The notes under the pieces are model-generated. The model had not been told where the DNA came from. It worked only from the letters and a program-made list of their open reading frames with translations, and made no database searches. Below, piece by piece: positions 46,501 to 55,173 of a stretch of DNA of 64,000 nucleotides (positions are counted from its first letter, which is position 1; every line of letters begins with the position of its first letter). Made by a program: the position numbers and the translations under genes. Source of the stretch: Shewanella gelidimarina (GTDB lineage: Bacteria; Pseudomonadota; Gammaproteobacteria; Enterobacterales; Shewanellaceae); NCBI RefSeq assembly GCF_023283945.1, contig NZ_JAKIKW010000005.1, positions 186,001-250,000 on the forward strand. Reading direction: 5' to 3'.

Positions 46501-46667
46501 GCAATAACCCCAACGAGGGCGCCGATCCCAATTCTCCAAAGCACATCAAGTTCTCGTTTATGACTGCGAGGAAACGCGTCATAAACAAACACCATTGCTA
46601 ATAACAATGCCGCATTTTGAATAAGCGAAAAAATTAAACTTTGATCCATAAAGTACGATTCATCCAT
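43551..46667 (-). CDS. Membrane diguanylate cyclase/phosphodiesterase with 5TM-LYT sensor and PAS domains
   Basis: 1038 residues (a start at codon 7 is also possible). Residues about 5-200 hold a 5TMR-LYT-type sensor (LLAMVFVYDAF, GISGMFFGGIPTLVAVLISGLFRL). Three PAS/PAC modules follow (about 210-590). The GGDEF domain has an intact LGGDEFTVV active site and DLDYFKEVNDTLGHD. The C-terminal EAL domain is intact (KAEALIRWNHP, DDFGTGYSSLAYL, AEGVETD). Both synthesis and breakdown of c-di-GMP are possible, with PAS inputs selecting. Likely a switch between swimming and surface life. Monocistronic. Confidence 0.92.
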   Translation of the reverse strand: MDESYFMDQSLIFSLIQNAALLLAMVFVYDAFPRSHKRELDVLWRIGIGALVGVIAVSVMLSSWQYSEGAFFDSRTVILGISGMFFGGIPTLVAVLISGLFRLSEGGIGVWSGIGSIMTSALVGYLWGKYRKGDISDIRFRELLIFGFSLNTLVLLWGLVMPLDAAISMLRQITLPVLIIFPITTAFLGMLLSRRIEIERDQKIKLQDHLLFKSHFQAGSMGIAITDNQHQWIKVNPNLCHMLQYSEPELLELLWSDLIHHNDFNLYQHYFSEMLAGDNNEFELDIRFIANDDSIVYTHMTVACQRNQGKVELVIIGLLNRSSQKQAEMAMLASQEQLGLVLDSSELGFWDWDIVNDKVERNEHSANLLGCDVTTLNNNPKLWMRAIHPKDRVGVLSSIDEHISGVSEQHKIEYRMYSHTGEIRWILDSGKIVSRDENNKPLRMCGVHTDITDRKRVEESLKLAASVYNNSSEAMSVQDEAGTIININAAFTDITGYSDVEIKQQNIQVLQCNRNNRSAYEQMELSVEETGRWQGETWLRRKNGEEFVVWLTLNTLFDAEAQTERRVALFSDITDKKQAEQIIWKQANYDPLTGLPNRRMLLDYLGAEILKSDRREKHFALMFLDLDYFKEVNDTLGHDMGDLLLTEAAKRLKSCIRDSDVVARLGGDEFTVVLSGVTDIKGVDKVAQNILNRIAEPFNLGEESAYISASIGITLYPDDAASIEGLLKHADQAMYAAKDQGRNRFHYFTPSMQRNAKYRMRLIQDLRLAISNQEFELYYQPIVCLGDNHAIKAEALIRWNHPKRGLVSPIEFISVAEETGLIIEIGDWVFQQAARQCALWRDRFGIEVQISINKSPVQFRDEGESFESWIALLKTLNLSRHSICIEITEGLLLDSNETIYHKLAQYRAAGMQISLDDFGTGYSSLAYLKKFDIDFLKIDQSFTQNLDSNSDDSTLCEAIIVMAHKLGMKVIAEGVETDYQRQVLFDAGCDYGQGYLFSRPVPAEQFETNCIIPATQKVTVEEPQEHKQSAVEAYTKNK

Positions 46668-47046
46668 GCAAACAATTTAATAGGGGTTACTAAGATTCTA
46701 GCAGAATAGAGGTGAAATAATATCCCCTAGCGCCTGTCCATTTTTTACTCAAGCCTTTTAGCCCCTGTGATCTAATATATTATTCGTTTCTACACATGTT
46801 TAGAAGAGCTTAGCGCACAGCGTTTTAATGAAAAACAGCATCAAATCACCAAGTTATTTAGACATATTTAACCGATAAATATATTACGGAATTAGGGGCA
46901 CAGAAGAATGGGCATTAACGCCGATTTGAATGAGGGGGAATAACTTATTTTATGTGGCATCCATTTTTATATGACATAGCTTTACTCTAGGGGCAGCCCC
47001 GCCGCGCTTTCGACAACAGGGCGACCTAAACTAACATAGGCTAACG
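46668..47046. other. Intergenic region between the OsmC gene and the c-di-GMP gene
   Basis: 379 bases, upstream of 43551-46667 and downstream of the OsmC gene on the same strand. A GGGGCAGCCCC short palindrome lies near 46991-47001. No RNA gene or terminator is clear. Confidence 0.4.
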
Positions 47047-47487
47047 CTAAGCAACGGCGTGGGTTACCAAGGTTGGATTCAGCAAATTATCGTGAACCGG
47101 GCAACGGTGGCAAACAGTGTCCAAAAAAGTACTTTTTTGCTCATCAGTGAGTTGAATATCATCTTTCACCGCATCCATTGTGGCGATAATATCGATCACT
47201 TTAAAACCGACAGGATCATCTGAAGGTTTGCCCAGTAGTCCAGCGCTATTAAGCTGAGCTTTCATCGACATATCAAACTGCTGCAAATCAATTTTTTGCT
47301 CCCTCGCTACCATTTTTGCAATGGTGGAGATACATCCGGCCAGCGAGAAGACAAAAGTTTCCAGTGGGTTAGCACCTTCATTTCCAGCGGTCGGTTGATC
47401 AATCACCAGTAGATGCTCTCGTATTTGTGCGCTGACTTTCCAGCCCTCTCCCATTTGAGTGTTTACTGCTACAATTTTGTCCGCCAT
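47047..47487 (-). CDS. OsmC-family protein
   Basis: 146 residues. The two redox cysteines of the family are present: in the helix 'FVFSLAGCISTIAKMVA' (about residue 52) and in 'VCHRCPVHDNLLNP' near the C-terminus, which has an extra Cys three residues earlier. OsmC/Ohr proteins reduce organic peroxides. Members with this Cys-x2-Cys arrangement are less well studied, so peroxidase activity is likely but not certain. Monocistronic, with a small ribosome site (GGAGATAAG) before the ATG. Confidence 0.88.
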   Translation of the reverse strand: MADKIVAVNTQMGEGWKVSAQIREHLLVIDQPTAGNEGANPLETFVFSLAGCISTIAKMVAREQKIDLQQFDMSMKAQLNSAGLLGKPSDDPVGFKVIDIIATMDAVKDDIQLTDEQKSTFLDTVCHRCPVHDNLLNPTLVTHAVA

Positions 47488-47676
47488 ACTGACTTATCTC
47501 CATTAGATTTATTTCAATGAGAACATTCTAATGAATATATGGGTTAAAACTCAAATTAATCTCACACTTTTTGGCATTAATTAAAATATCGCTCTGGCAT
47601 AGGATTTAAGCCGTTAACGCTTCCTATGCTAAGCTAGTGTCACTTTGATACGATTCATGACTAGACCACAACCAAT

Positions 47677-48123
47677 ATGCCCTCGACTAAGTCAGTACAA
47701 CACAGTAAAACCTTTAATTTCCCGGTACAAATTTACTATGAAGACACCGATTTCTCCGGTGTTGTGTACCATCCAAATTTTTTAAAATATTTTGAACGAG
47801 CTCGTGAACATGTGATTGGTGCAAAAAACCTGGCAAGCTTATGGGATGAGCACGATTTAGGGTTTGCCGTTTATCGTACCGATATGTTGTGCCACGATGG
47901 CGTTGAATTTGCCGATATTATCGATATTAGGACGCGTTTCTACTTCGAAAGTAAGTATCGCACAGTCTGGTTACAAGAGATTTGGCGTCCAAATGCTAAA
48001 AAAGCAGCGGTAACAGCGTTAATTGAGATGGTGTGTATGAATAAAAACCGTCAGCTGAGCCCAATGCCACAAATATTGATAAACCGACTTGGAGAGGCTT
48101 TTTCTCAGCCGGTCACTTTCTAG
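47677..48123 (+). CDS. YbgC-like 4HBT acyl-CoA thioesterase
   Basis: 148 residues. The hot-dog fold signature is clear: YYEDTDFSGVVYHPNFLKYFERARE, with the catalytic Asp in the DTD motif (about residues 23-25). Members hydrolyse acyl-CoA thioesters in the cytoplasm. YbgC proper is linked to tol-pal, which is not here, so this is a paralogue. Its stop codon overlaps the stop codon of the convergent EAL gene by three bases. Confidence 0.88.
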   Translation: MPSTKSVQHSKTFNFPVQIYYEDTDFSGVVYHPNFLKYFERAREHVIGAKNLASLWDEHDLGFAVYRTDMLCHDGVEFADIIDIRTRFYFESKYRTVWLQEIWRPNAKKAAVTALIEMVCMNKNRQLSPMPQILINRLGEAFSQPVTF

Positions 48124-49613
48124 CGAGTTGCTCCGGGCGATATCCCACTAAGCTGTGGCCACCTCATTTCAAGGTCGGTCGAAGTCAGTGGTTTAGCAAA
48201 TATGTCGCCCTGAATTTTATCGACCCCCATCGGGATAAGAATCTGCCGTACCAATTCAGTTTCCACACCTTCAACCGTGACTTTAAAGCCTAGGCCTTTG
48301 GCTAATCGGATACTGGTATCCATGATATGTCTGGCATGCTCATCGGTATCTAAGCCTTCAATAAAGGCTTTATCTATCTTGACCTCGTCGACAGGTAAGT
48401 ACTTGAGATACGCTAGAGAAGAGTGACCGGTGCCAAAGTCGTCAATCGCAATATCAACACCAATATTACGCAACTTATTGATTGCAATCACTGCGTTATC
48501 TATATCTTCCATTAATTTGCTTTCAGTTAGTTCGATGGATAATGCATTGGCAGGTAATTGATACTTGGTCAGCCTCGCTTCTATCTCTTCAAGCAACGAT
48601 TGATTCTTTAAGTCTTGGGTTGATAGGTTGACCGCCACTTGCAAAACGATGCCCATTTGTCGCCATTTTGATTGTTGTAGCACCACTTGATCTAACACCC
48701 ACTGGCTCACCATATCAATCATACCGGCGTACTCCGCTAGCGGGATAAACTCAGCAGGGGAGATAACGCCTAATGTTTTATGCTTCCAGCGCATTAGCGC
48801 TTCGACTTGAGTACAACTATTAGCGACACAATTTTGCTTAGGTTGGTACACCATATAAAGTTCACCGTCTTGTAACGCTTTAGCCAAGCTATTAATAATC
48901 GACACATCCCTTAGCTGCACGGCGTCATCACCGGCGGAGTAATGTGCGATGCCAATATCCAATACTTTAGCTTTTTTAAGCGCTAAATCGAGGCGACGTA
49001 GCATGGTGCTAATGTCAGCATGAAAACGTTCAAGTCCCAGGTGTCCTAGCTGAATACGCACGCTAATTGGACTGTCAAACACGCGGTAAGCTTGTTGTAA
49101 ATACGCAATTAGCGTTGTTAAATCTGCGTCTGTAAAACCTGAGGGGGAATAGATGATAAATTCATCTTCATTCATTCTTGCGATAGTCGCGGGTTCGAGA
49201 AAATTAGCTTCAATCCTACTCGAGATTTGTTTGAGTAGTTCATCACCAAAGCTAAAGCCGAAAAGATCATTTACATAGCGAAAGCGATAGATGTCCAGCA
49301 GCACTAAACTGCCCTTTTCCAATGGCATCTGCTCAGCCAGCTTTCGCTTCATGCTTAAACGGTTACCCAGTCCCGTTAATTTATCGTGTCCTGCTTGATG
49401 TAACTGCAGTTGTAACTGCGACAGCATTTGCTCACTTTGCAGCAACGCTTGGGACATGCTCGATACGGTTAAATCACTTTCATTGGGTTGATGATTAGCC
49501 GATAAGCGCAATTTCATCAATTGGCGGCGACAAACTAAAAAACGCCAAAATACTGCAGCTAGCAGCAGTATAAGCACAATACACGTTATCGAGAGCAATC
49601 CAAATCTATCCAT
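48120..49613 (-). CDS. Membrane c-di-GMP phosphodiesterase with degenerate GGDEF
   Basis: 497 residues. One N-terminal membrane helix (about 7-29) and a short coiled coil precede a GGDEF domain whose active site reads MNEDEF (147-152) instead of GGDEF, so cyclase activity is unlikely. The EAL domain is complete: VEALMRW (EAL at 271-273), NLSTQDL, ELTESKL, DDFGTGHSSLAYL and EGVETE carry the metal and base residues. It should break down c-di-GMP, with the GGDEF part perhaps regulating. Its end overlaps the thioesterase stop. Confidence 0.9.
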   Translation of the reverse strand: MDRFGLLSITCIVLILLLAAVFWRFLVCRRQLMKLRLSANHQPNESDLTVSSMSQALLQSEQMLSQLQLQLHQAGHDKLTGLGNRLSMKRKLAEQMPLEKGSLVLLDIYRFRYVNDLFGFSFGDELLKQISSRIEANFLEPATIARMNEDEFIIYSPSGFTDADLTTLIAYLQQAYRVFDSPISVRIQLGHLGLERFHADISTMLRRLDLALKKAKVLDIGIAHYSAGDDAVQLRDVSIINSLAKALQDGELYMVYQPKQNCVANSCTQVEALMRWKHKTLGVISPAEFIPLAEYAGMIDMVSQWVLDQVVLQQSKWRQMGIVLQVAVNLSTQDLKNQSLLEEIEARLTKYQLPANALSIELTESKLMEDIDNAVIAINKLRNIGVDIAIDDFGTGHSSLAYLKYLPVDEVKIDKAFIEGLDTDEHARHIMDTSIRLAKGLGFKVTVEGVETELVRQILIPMGVDKIQGDIFAKPLTSTDLEMRWPQLSGISPGATR

Positions 49614-49759
49614 TAATGATGACTTTTACCGTTTCAATCTGAGGTGTTTTAAGCTGTTGTAGCAAACTGTATATAGTGAGTTCATTGGGAGGCAATAAGA
49701 AGCTATTTACGTCCCAATACTCAACCTCTTTGACTATAGCCTAATCTCTATCGCAAAGG

Positions 49760-50602
49760 TTATTCATAACTATTTTTAATCGAGTGATAGGTATCTAAAA
49801 AGCCATCACTGGCCAACACTTCTGGTGATACCGGTAATCCCCTCGCGCTGAATGCAGCCAGCCTTTCTTGTAACTCATTACCTGAGCGCAACTCACCGCT
49901 ATACAGTGCCGCGGCTCGAATGAAATCAAGATAGCTAACATGGTCTGAGGTATAGGACAGATCAGCCCAACGTTCAACGACTTCCATAACACTGGGCGAA
50001 AAAGCCCAGTTTTTAAGCACTGCCCGACCGATAGGCCCTTGTAACTTACGCACTAAAGCACGTAATTGGTCAATGCCATTCACTAATTCCGAATCGGATT
50101 CAACTTCGGTAAGCACAGGTAAAGCACCAATATTGTGCACCAGACCGGCTAGCGTCATAGTATCGGCATTTAGGCCACTATTGGGGTGAGAGCGATTATA
50201 AATTTGTAACATTGCCACCGCTGCAGAGGTCACATTAATGGAGGATTGCCATACTTCATCCATCACTTCCCATACCATCTCATTGGTTGATATGAACAGT
50301 TGTTCCATCGCAATAGAGGTCACAATCGTTTTAATCTGAGTAAGTCCAATACGGCTAATGGCAGCATTAACATTTGAGGCCGGCACACCTCGGCTATAAA
50401 TAGCGCTATTGGCGACGCGAATGATCCGTGCAGAGATGGCCGGATCTTGGCCAATAATATTAGCGACATCTTTTAGGCTAGTGTCTTCTCGGCCAACGAC
50501 TTCTTGAACACGCATAGCCACTTCCGGCAGCGTTGGCAGCACTAATGAATCGGCTTTTAATTTTCTCAACAAACCCACTAATACTTGATGCTCTTTTGAC
50601 AT
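49760..50602 (-). CDS. HDOD-domain protein
   Basis: 280 residues dominated by an HDOD domain (about 15-215): 'LPTLPEVAMRVQEVV', 'DPAISARIIRVANSA' and 'LAGLVHNIGALPVL', where the HN replaces the HD pair of true HD phosphohydrolases. HDOD proteins are non-enzymatic signalling scaffolds, often tied to c-di-GMP or stress control. It lies beside the EAL protein in the same direction, 146 bases apart, so a shared role is possible. Divergent from trhP. Confidence 0.88.
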   Translation of the reverse strand: MSKEHQVLVGLLRKLKADSLVLPTLPEVAMRVQEVVGREDTSLKDVANIIGQDPAISARIIRVANSAIYSRGVPASNVNAAISRIGLTQIKTIVTSIAMEQLFISTNEMVWEVMDEVWQSSINVTSAAVAMLQIYNRSHPNSGLNADTMTLAGLVHNIGALPVLTEVESDSELVNGIDQLRALVRKLQGPIGRAVLKNWAFSPSVMEVVERWADLSYTSDHVSYLDFIRAAALYSGELRSGNELQERLAAFSARGLPVSPEVLASDGFLDTYHSIKNSYE

Positions 50603-50891
50603 CCTTACTCCCTATATTACTCGTATTAATTTGCAGCTCGCCGAGTATATCAGCTCAATGCATACGGGCACGTGCAAAATAGTAATATAGGGTTAATACT
50701 TAGATAATTGCTTTAATAAAACCTAAATTACGCCAAAAATGATACCAGCGTCACAAGAACCCAAGATAAACGACTCAGAACGCCTCTATAGCCCTTATCA
50801 TGTGCGGCTTGCTGCCTTGTATTAGCCTTTCAGCATTTAGTAGAATGTGCGGCCGTTTGCCTAATCCTTACCCGTTAACAGAGAAGTTATT

Positions 50892-52271
50892 ATGTTTAAA
50901 CCTGAATTACTGTCCCCAGCCGGAACCCTTAAAAATATGCGTTACGCCTTTGCCTATGGCGCTGATGCTGTTTACGCTGGTCAGCCAAGATACAGTCTTC
51001 GTGTACGTAATAACGACTTTAAAATGGAAAACCTTGCCGCGGGGATTAAGGAAGCCCATAGCCTAAATAAAAAGCTATACGTGGTCAGTAACATTGCACC
51101 GCATAACGCCAAGCTAAAAACCTATATCAAAGATATGGAGCCCGTTGTAGCAATGCAGCCTGATGCGCTAATCATGTCTGATCCTGGGCTAATCATGATG
51201 GTTCGAGAAGCATTCCCCGATCAAGTAGTGCATCTATCAGTACAGGCAAACGCAATTAACTGGGCGTCGGTTAAGTTTTGGGAGTCTCAAGGCATTAAAC
51301 GGGTTATTTTGTCGCGTGAATTATCACTTGATGAAATTGAAGAGATCCGTCAGCGTTGCCCAGATATCGAATTAGAAGTGTTTGTTCACGGTGCATTATG
51401 CATGGCCTACTCAGGGCGTTGCTTGCTCTCTGGCTATATCAACAAACGCGATCCTAACCAAGGGACTTGTACCAACTCTTGTCGTTGGAAATACGATGTA
51501 CATGAAGCTAAGCAAACAGAAACTGGCGATATCGTTGCCGTCAACCCAGAGGTGCAAATCGCGACGCCAACACTCGGCGCCGGCGAGCCTTCTGATCAAG
51601 TCGTGTTATTGCAAGAGGCCGGACGCCCTGGCGAATACATGCCTGCATTTGAAGATGAGCATGGTACTTATATCATGAACTCTAAAGATCTTCGTGCCAT
51701 TCAGCATGTGGATCGCTTAACAAAAATGGGCATCAATTCACTTAAAATTGAAGGACGTACTAAGTCTTTCTATTATGTCGCCCGTACCGCTCAGCTGTAC
51801 CGTCAAGCGATTGAAGATGCCGCCTCAGGTAAAGATTTTGATCGAACCCTAATGCACAATTTAGAAGGGCTAGCACACCGAGGTTACACCGAAGGTTTCT
51901 TGCGTCGTCATGTGCATGATGAATACCAGAACTATGATTATGGCTATTCCATTAGCGATACTCAGCAGTTTGTCGGTGAATTTACCGGTGAATGCAATGA
52001 AGCAGGCCAAGCTGAGATTGATGTAAAGAACAAATTTAGTGTGGGCGACAGCGTTGAAATTATGACGCCACAGGGCAATTTAACCCTCAACATTGATTCA
52101 TTGGTTAATCGTAAAGGCGAGAGCGTTGAAGCCGGTCTAGGTTCTGGCCACTTTGTCTTTTTAGATGTGCCGGCTGGCGTAGAGCTAGACAAAGCCGTAT
52201 TACTGCGTAACCTGCCCCAAGGGCAAAATACCCGTAATCCGCACCAAGCCGCTGACGCTGCAGCGAAATAG
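50892..52271 (+). CDS. trhP: tRNA 5-hydroxyuridine modification protein TrhP (YegQ, U32 family)
   Basis: 459 residues (E. coli YegQ 453). Begins MFKPELLSPAGTLKNMRYAF, with the peptidase U32 signature 'LEVFVHGALCMAYSGRCLLS' at about 165-185 and nearby cysteines (GTCTNSCRWKY) that bind an iron-sulfur cluster. A C-terminal U32_C domain follows. TrhP works with prephenate to hydroxylate U34 of certain tRNAs without oxygen. A 4Fe-4S ferredoxin of the YfhL type follows 56 bases later and is a candidate electron partner. Confidence 0.93.
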   Translation: MFKPELLSPAGTLKNMRYAFAYGADAVYAGQPRYSLRVRNNDFKMENLAAGIKEAHSLNKKLYVVSNIAPHNAKLKTYIKDMEPVVAMQPDALIMSDPGLIMMVREAFPDQVVHLSVQANAINWASVKFWESQGIKRVILSRELSLDEIEEIRQRCPDIELEVFVHGALCMAYSGRCLLSGYINKRDPNQGTCTNSCRWKYDVHEAKQTETGDIVAVNPEVQIATPTLGAGEPSDQVVLLQEAGRPGEYMPAFEDEHGTYIMNSKDLRAIQHVDRLTKMGINSLKIEGRTKSFYYVARTAQLYRQAIEDAASGKDFDRTLMHNLEGLAHRGYTEGFLRRHVHDEYQNYDYGYSISDTQQFVGEFTGECNEAGQAEIDVKNKFSVGDSVEIMTPQGNLTLNIDSLVNRKGESVEAGLGSGHFVFLDVPAGVELDKAVLLRNLPQGQNTRNPHQAADAAAK

Positions 52272-52324
52272 ACTGAACAAACAAAAAGGCGCTTTATAAT
52301 GCGCCTTGAAAAGGTATTAAGTAA

Positions 52325-52576
<252 letters not shown>

Positions 52577-52595
52577 GTTTTTAGCTGTTTGATAT

Positions 52596-52623
52596 AAAAA
52601 GGTGCTTAACAGCACCTTTTTTT
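52596..52623. terminator. Bidirectional terminator between the ferredoxin gene and ubiT
   Basis: AAAAAGGTGC-TTAACA-GCACCTTTTTTT between convergent genes. Confidence 0.85.
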
Positions 52624-52631
52624 ATGTCTTA

Positions 52632-53144
52632 CTAAGCCATTTTCGGCTCTGCTTTTCTCTGCAAAGACTGCAGCGCTTCGGCAAGCTTAGTGATTGCGGC
52701 ACTGATCACGGTGGGCATAGAATCAAATTCAACCCCCAGCAGTAGGTTTTTAATCTCAAGCCCGAGCTCGGTATCGCCCTCAATACTGAGTTTACGTTGG
52801 AAGAACAGCGTATCAGGATCTTCTTTCGCCGCGGCAATTAACAGCAGTGCCTTAGAGTTACTTTTAAAGGTCACTTCAGCACTTTGCAACGGACGGACTA
52901 ACCAATGACCGTCGTAACTCACCTCAAAGGTTAACCCTAAGTCTTCAATATTGATCGCCACCCAGCGGTCGAGCAAAAAATCTAACTCATCATCTGCTGC
53001 CTGCTCGGCAAGCATCAAACCCAAAATACGTTTCAATAAGTCCGCTTTAAGCGAAAACGGAATAAGCGCTAAGGGCTTCGACAAGACTTTGGGGCCTATT
53101 TGCAGAATTTTTTCCGCCAAATGATTAGGAAGTACACCTTGCAT
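52632..53144 (-). CDS. ubiT: Anaerobic ubiquinone biosynthesis accessory factor UbiT
   Basis: 170 residues (E. coli YhbT 174). An SCP2-like lipid-binding domain with 'DELDFLLDRWVAINIEDLGL' and 'KLSIEGDTELGLEIKNLL'. UbiT binds ubiquinone intermediates or lipids for the oxygen-independent pathway. It is transcribed divergently from ubiUV across 133 bases, the arrangement found in many proteobacteria. Confidence 0.92.
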   Translation of the reverse strand: MQGVLPNHLAEKILQIGPKVLSKPLALIPFSLKADLLKRILGLMLAEQAADDELDFLLDRWVAINIEDLGLTFEVSYDGHWLVRPLQSAEVTFKSNSKALLLIAAAKEDPDTLFFQRKLSIEGDTELGLEIKNLLLGVEFDSMPTVISAAITKLAEALQSLQRKAEPKMA

Positions 53145-53277
53145 TTAAAAATGCTCCAGCATTGATACAAAGAAACCGATCTTACCTATATTTTATGATC
53201 ACAAACCTGTTTTACATCAAAAGTTTGATCTTCATTCCCTTTTAAACTCCTGTTTCCTTATAAATGGAGCCGAACCT

Positions 53278-54279
53278 ATGGAACTGCTGTGCCCCGCGGG
53301 TAACCTCGCATCATTAAAAATCGCCCTCAATGCTGGCGCTGATGCGGTCTACCTAGGATTAAAAGATGATACCAATGCTCGTTCGTTTGCAGGGCTGAAC
53401 TTTACGCCTAAAAAACTGCAACAAGCCGTTGAGTATACAAAGAGATGCGGCAAGAAAGTGTTCTTAACCATTAATACTTTCCCCAAGCCAGGCGAAGAAA
53501 GCCGCTGGTACCAAGCCATTGATTTAGCGGCAGCCTCTGGTGTTGACGCCCTGATCATGGCTGATATTTCCTTATTAGATTATGCCCACAGCCGTTACCC
53601 GCATCTGCCGCTGCACTTATCGGTACAAGCCAGTGCAACCAATCTGGGGGCGCTCACGCTTTACAAAGAAGCTTTTAATATCGAACGCGCCGTATTACCG
53701 CGGGTCTTATCGATGAAGCAGGTCAGAGATCTGTCTAAAGTGACCCCTGTCGATTTAGAAGTTTTTGCTTTTGGAAGCTTGTGCATCATGGCCGAAGGGC
53801 GCTGTCATCTATCATCTTACGTGACTGGGCAATCACCCAACACTGGTGGCTCATGCTCCCCAGCTAAACATGTACGCTGGCAAGAAGATGGCGGTAGCCG
53901 CCTGACGTGGTTAAACGACGTGCTCATTGATAAGTCCGGTGTCGATGAACAGATGGGCTATCCCGTGGTCTGTAAAGGCCGTTACACGACCGATGAGAAC
54001 AGCAACGCCAGCCATATCCTTGAGGCGCCGACCAGCTTAAATACCTTAAGCCTACTGCCCGAGCTTGCCAAAGCCAATGTTGTGTCACTCAAAATTGAGG
54101 GACGTCAGCGCAGTCCGGCATATGTCGAACAAGTGACTCGCGTATGGCGCACTGCAATCGATAGCTATCTCTCGTCTCCTGAGAAATACCAAACACAGCA
54201 AGAGTGGAATGTCGCCTTGGCAAAAGTGTCTGAAGGGCAAACCACAACACTCGGCGCTTACGAACGAACCTGGCAATAG
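53278..54279 (+). CDS. ubiU: Oxygen-independent ubiquinone hydroxylase subunit UbiU
   Basis: 333 residues (E. coli 331). U32 family: starts MELLCPAGNLASLKIAL, with the cluster cysteines in GSLCIMAEGRCHLSSYVTG and GGSCSPAKHVRW (about 168-198), and CKGRYTT (about 232). Together with UbiV it hydroxylates ubiquinone precursors using prephenate when oxygen is absent. ubiV follows after 28 bases. A TTGAT-N4-AT half-type FNR site lies at 53225-53238 in the shared promoter region. Confidence 0.94.
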   Translation: MELLCPAGNLASLKIALNAGADAVYLGLKDDTNARSFAGLNFTPKKLQQAVEYTKRCGKKVFLTINTFPKPGEESRWYQAIDLAAASGVDALIMADISLLDYAHSRYPHLPLHLSVQASATNLGALTLYKEAFNIERAVLPRVLSMKQVRDLSKVTPVDLEVFAFGSLCIMAEGRCHLSSYVTGQSPNTGGSCSPAKHVRWQEDGGSRLTWLNDVLIDKSGVDEQMGYPVVCKGRYTTDENSNASHILEAPTSLNTLSLLPELAKANVVSLKIEGRQRSPAYVEQVTRVWRTAIDSYLSSPEKYQTQQEWNVALAKVSEGQTTTLGAYERTWQ

Positions 54280-54307
54280 GCCATTTGCTTATCAACAAGG
54301 AAAGCCA

Positions 54308-55171
54308 ATGAAAACATCTCTCGGGCCATTACAGTATTGCTGGTCAAAAGAAAAAGTTAATCAATTTTATCAGCAGGTGGCTGAAAGTAGCATTCCTGTG
54401 GTCTATCTTGGAGAAACGGTGTGCAGCAGAAGAAGACAACTCAAATTTGCCGATTATCTTGCGCTGGCACATATGTTACGAGAGTCGGGCAAAGAGGTTA
54501 TCTTATCGACCTTAGCGCTATTAGAAGCGCCATCTGAGTATACCGAGCTTAAAAAGCAGGTGAGTAATGGCGAATTTATCATTGAAGCCAATGATATGGG
54601 CGCCGTGCAAGCAGCTAAAGAGCTGGGGCTACCTTTTGTTTGCGGACCAACCATCAATAATTACAACTTAGCGACACTAAAAAAACTGCATCAGTGGGGA
54701 ATGCAACGCTTTGTGATGCCAATAGAGTTGTCAAAATCTTGGTTAAACCATGTTATCGAAGCTGAGGTTACCGCCACTGGTGCCCCACTGCCGTTTGAGA
54801 TTGAAGTCTTTGCTCATGGGTACATACCATTAGCACATTCAGCCCGCTGCTTTACCGCCAAACAGCAGAATTTGCCCAAAGATAACTGCCAAACAGTGTG
54901 CCTATCGCATGCAAAAGGCTTGCTTGCGCAAACCCAAGATCAGCAACCGTTATTAAGGCTCAATGGTATTCAAACTCAATCAGCAAGCCAGATAGATTTA
55001 TCCAGTGAAATAGCGCAAATGAAGCAGATGGGGGTGAACTACTTTAGAGTCTCGCCAAGTAGCTTAAAGAGTGTTGCGCTGGCAGAGAGTATCCTAACCA
55101 GCAAACCAAAAACAGAGCCACTAACTTGTAACGGCTATTGGCACCAAACCGCGGGGTTGGTGCACATATAA
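54308..55171 (+). CDS. ubiV: Oxygen-independent ubiquinone hydroxylase subunit UbiV
   Basis: 287 residues from ATG 54308 (MKTSLGPLQYCWSKE), with AAGGAAAG upstream; the longer frame overlaps ubiU and is discounted. U32 family with cysteines in GETVCSRRRQL, ARCFTAKQQN and 'DNCQTVCLSHA' that bind a 4Fe-4S cluster. It forms a heterodimer with UbiU. Its stop is two bases from the end of the convergent DUF998 gene. Confidence 0.94.
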   Translation: MKTSLGPLQYCWSKEKVNQFYQQVAESSIPVVYLGETVCSRRRQLKFADYLALAHMLRESGKEVILSTLALLEAPSEYTELKKQVSNGEFIIEANDMGAVQAAKELGLPFVCGPTINNYNLATLKKLHQWGMQRFVMPIELSKSWLNHVIEAEVTATGAPLPFEIEVFAHGYIPLAHSARCFTAKQQNLPKDNCQTVCLSHAKGLLAQTQDQQPLLRLNGIQTQSASQIDLSSEIAQMKQMGVNYFRVSPSSLKSVALAESILTSKPKTEPLTCNGYWHQTAGLVHI

Positions 55172-55173
55172 TG

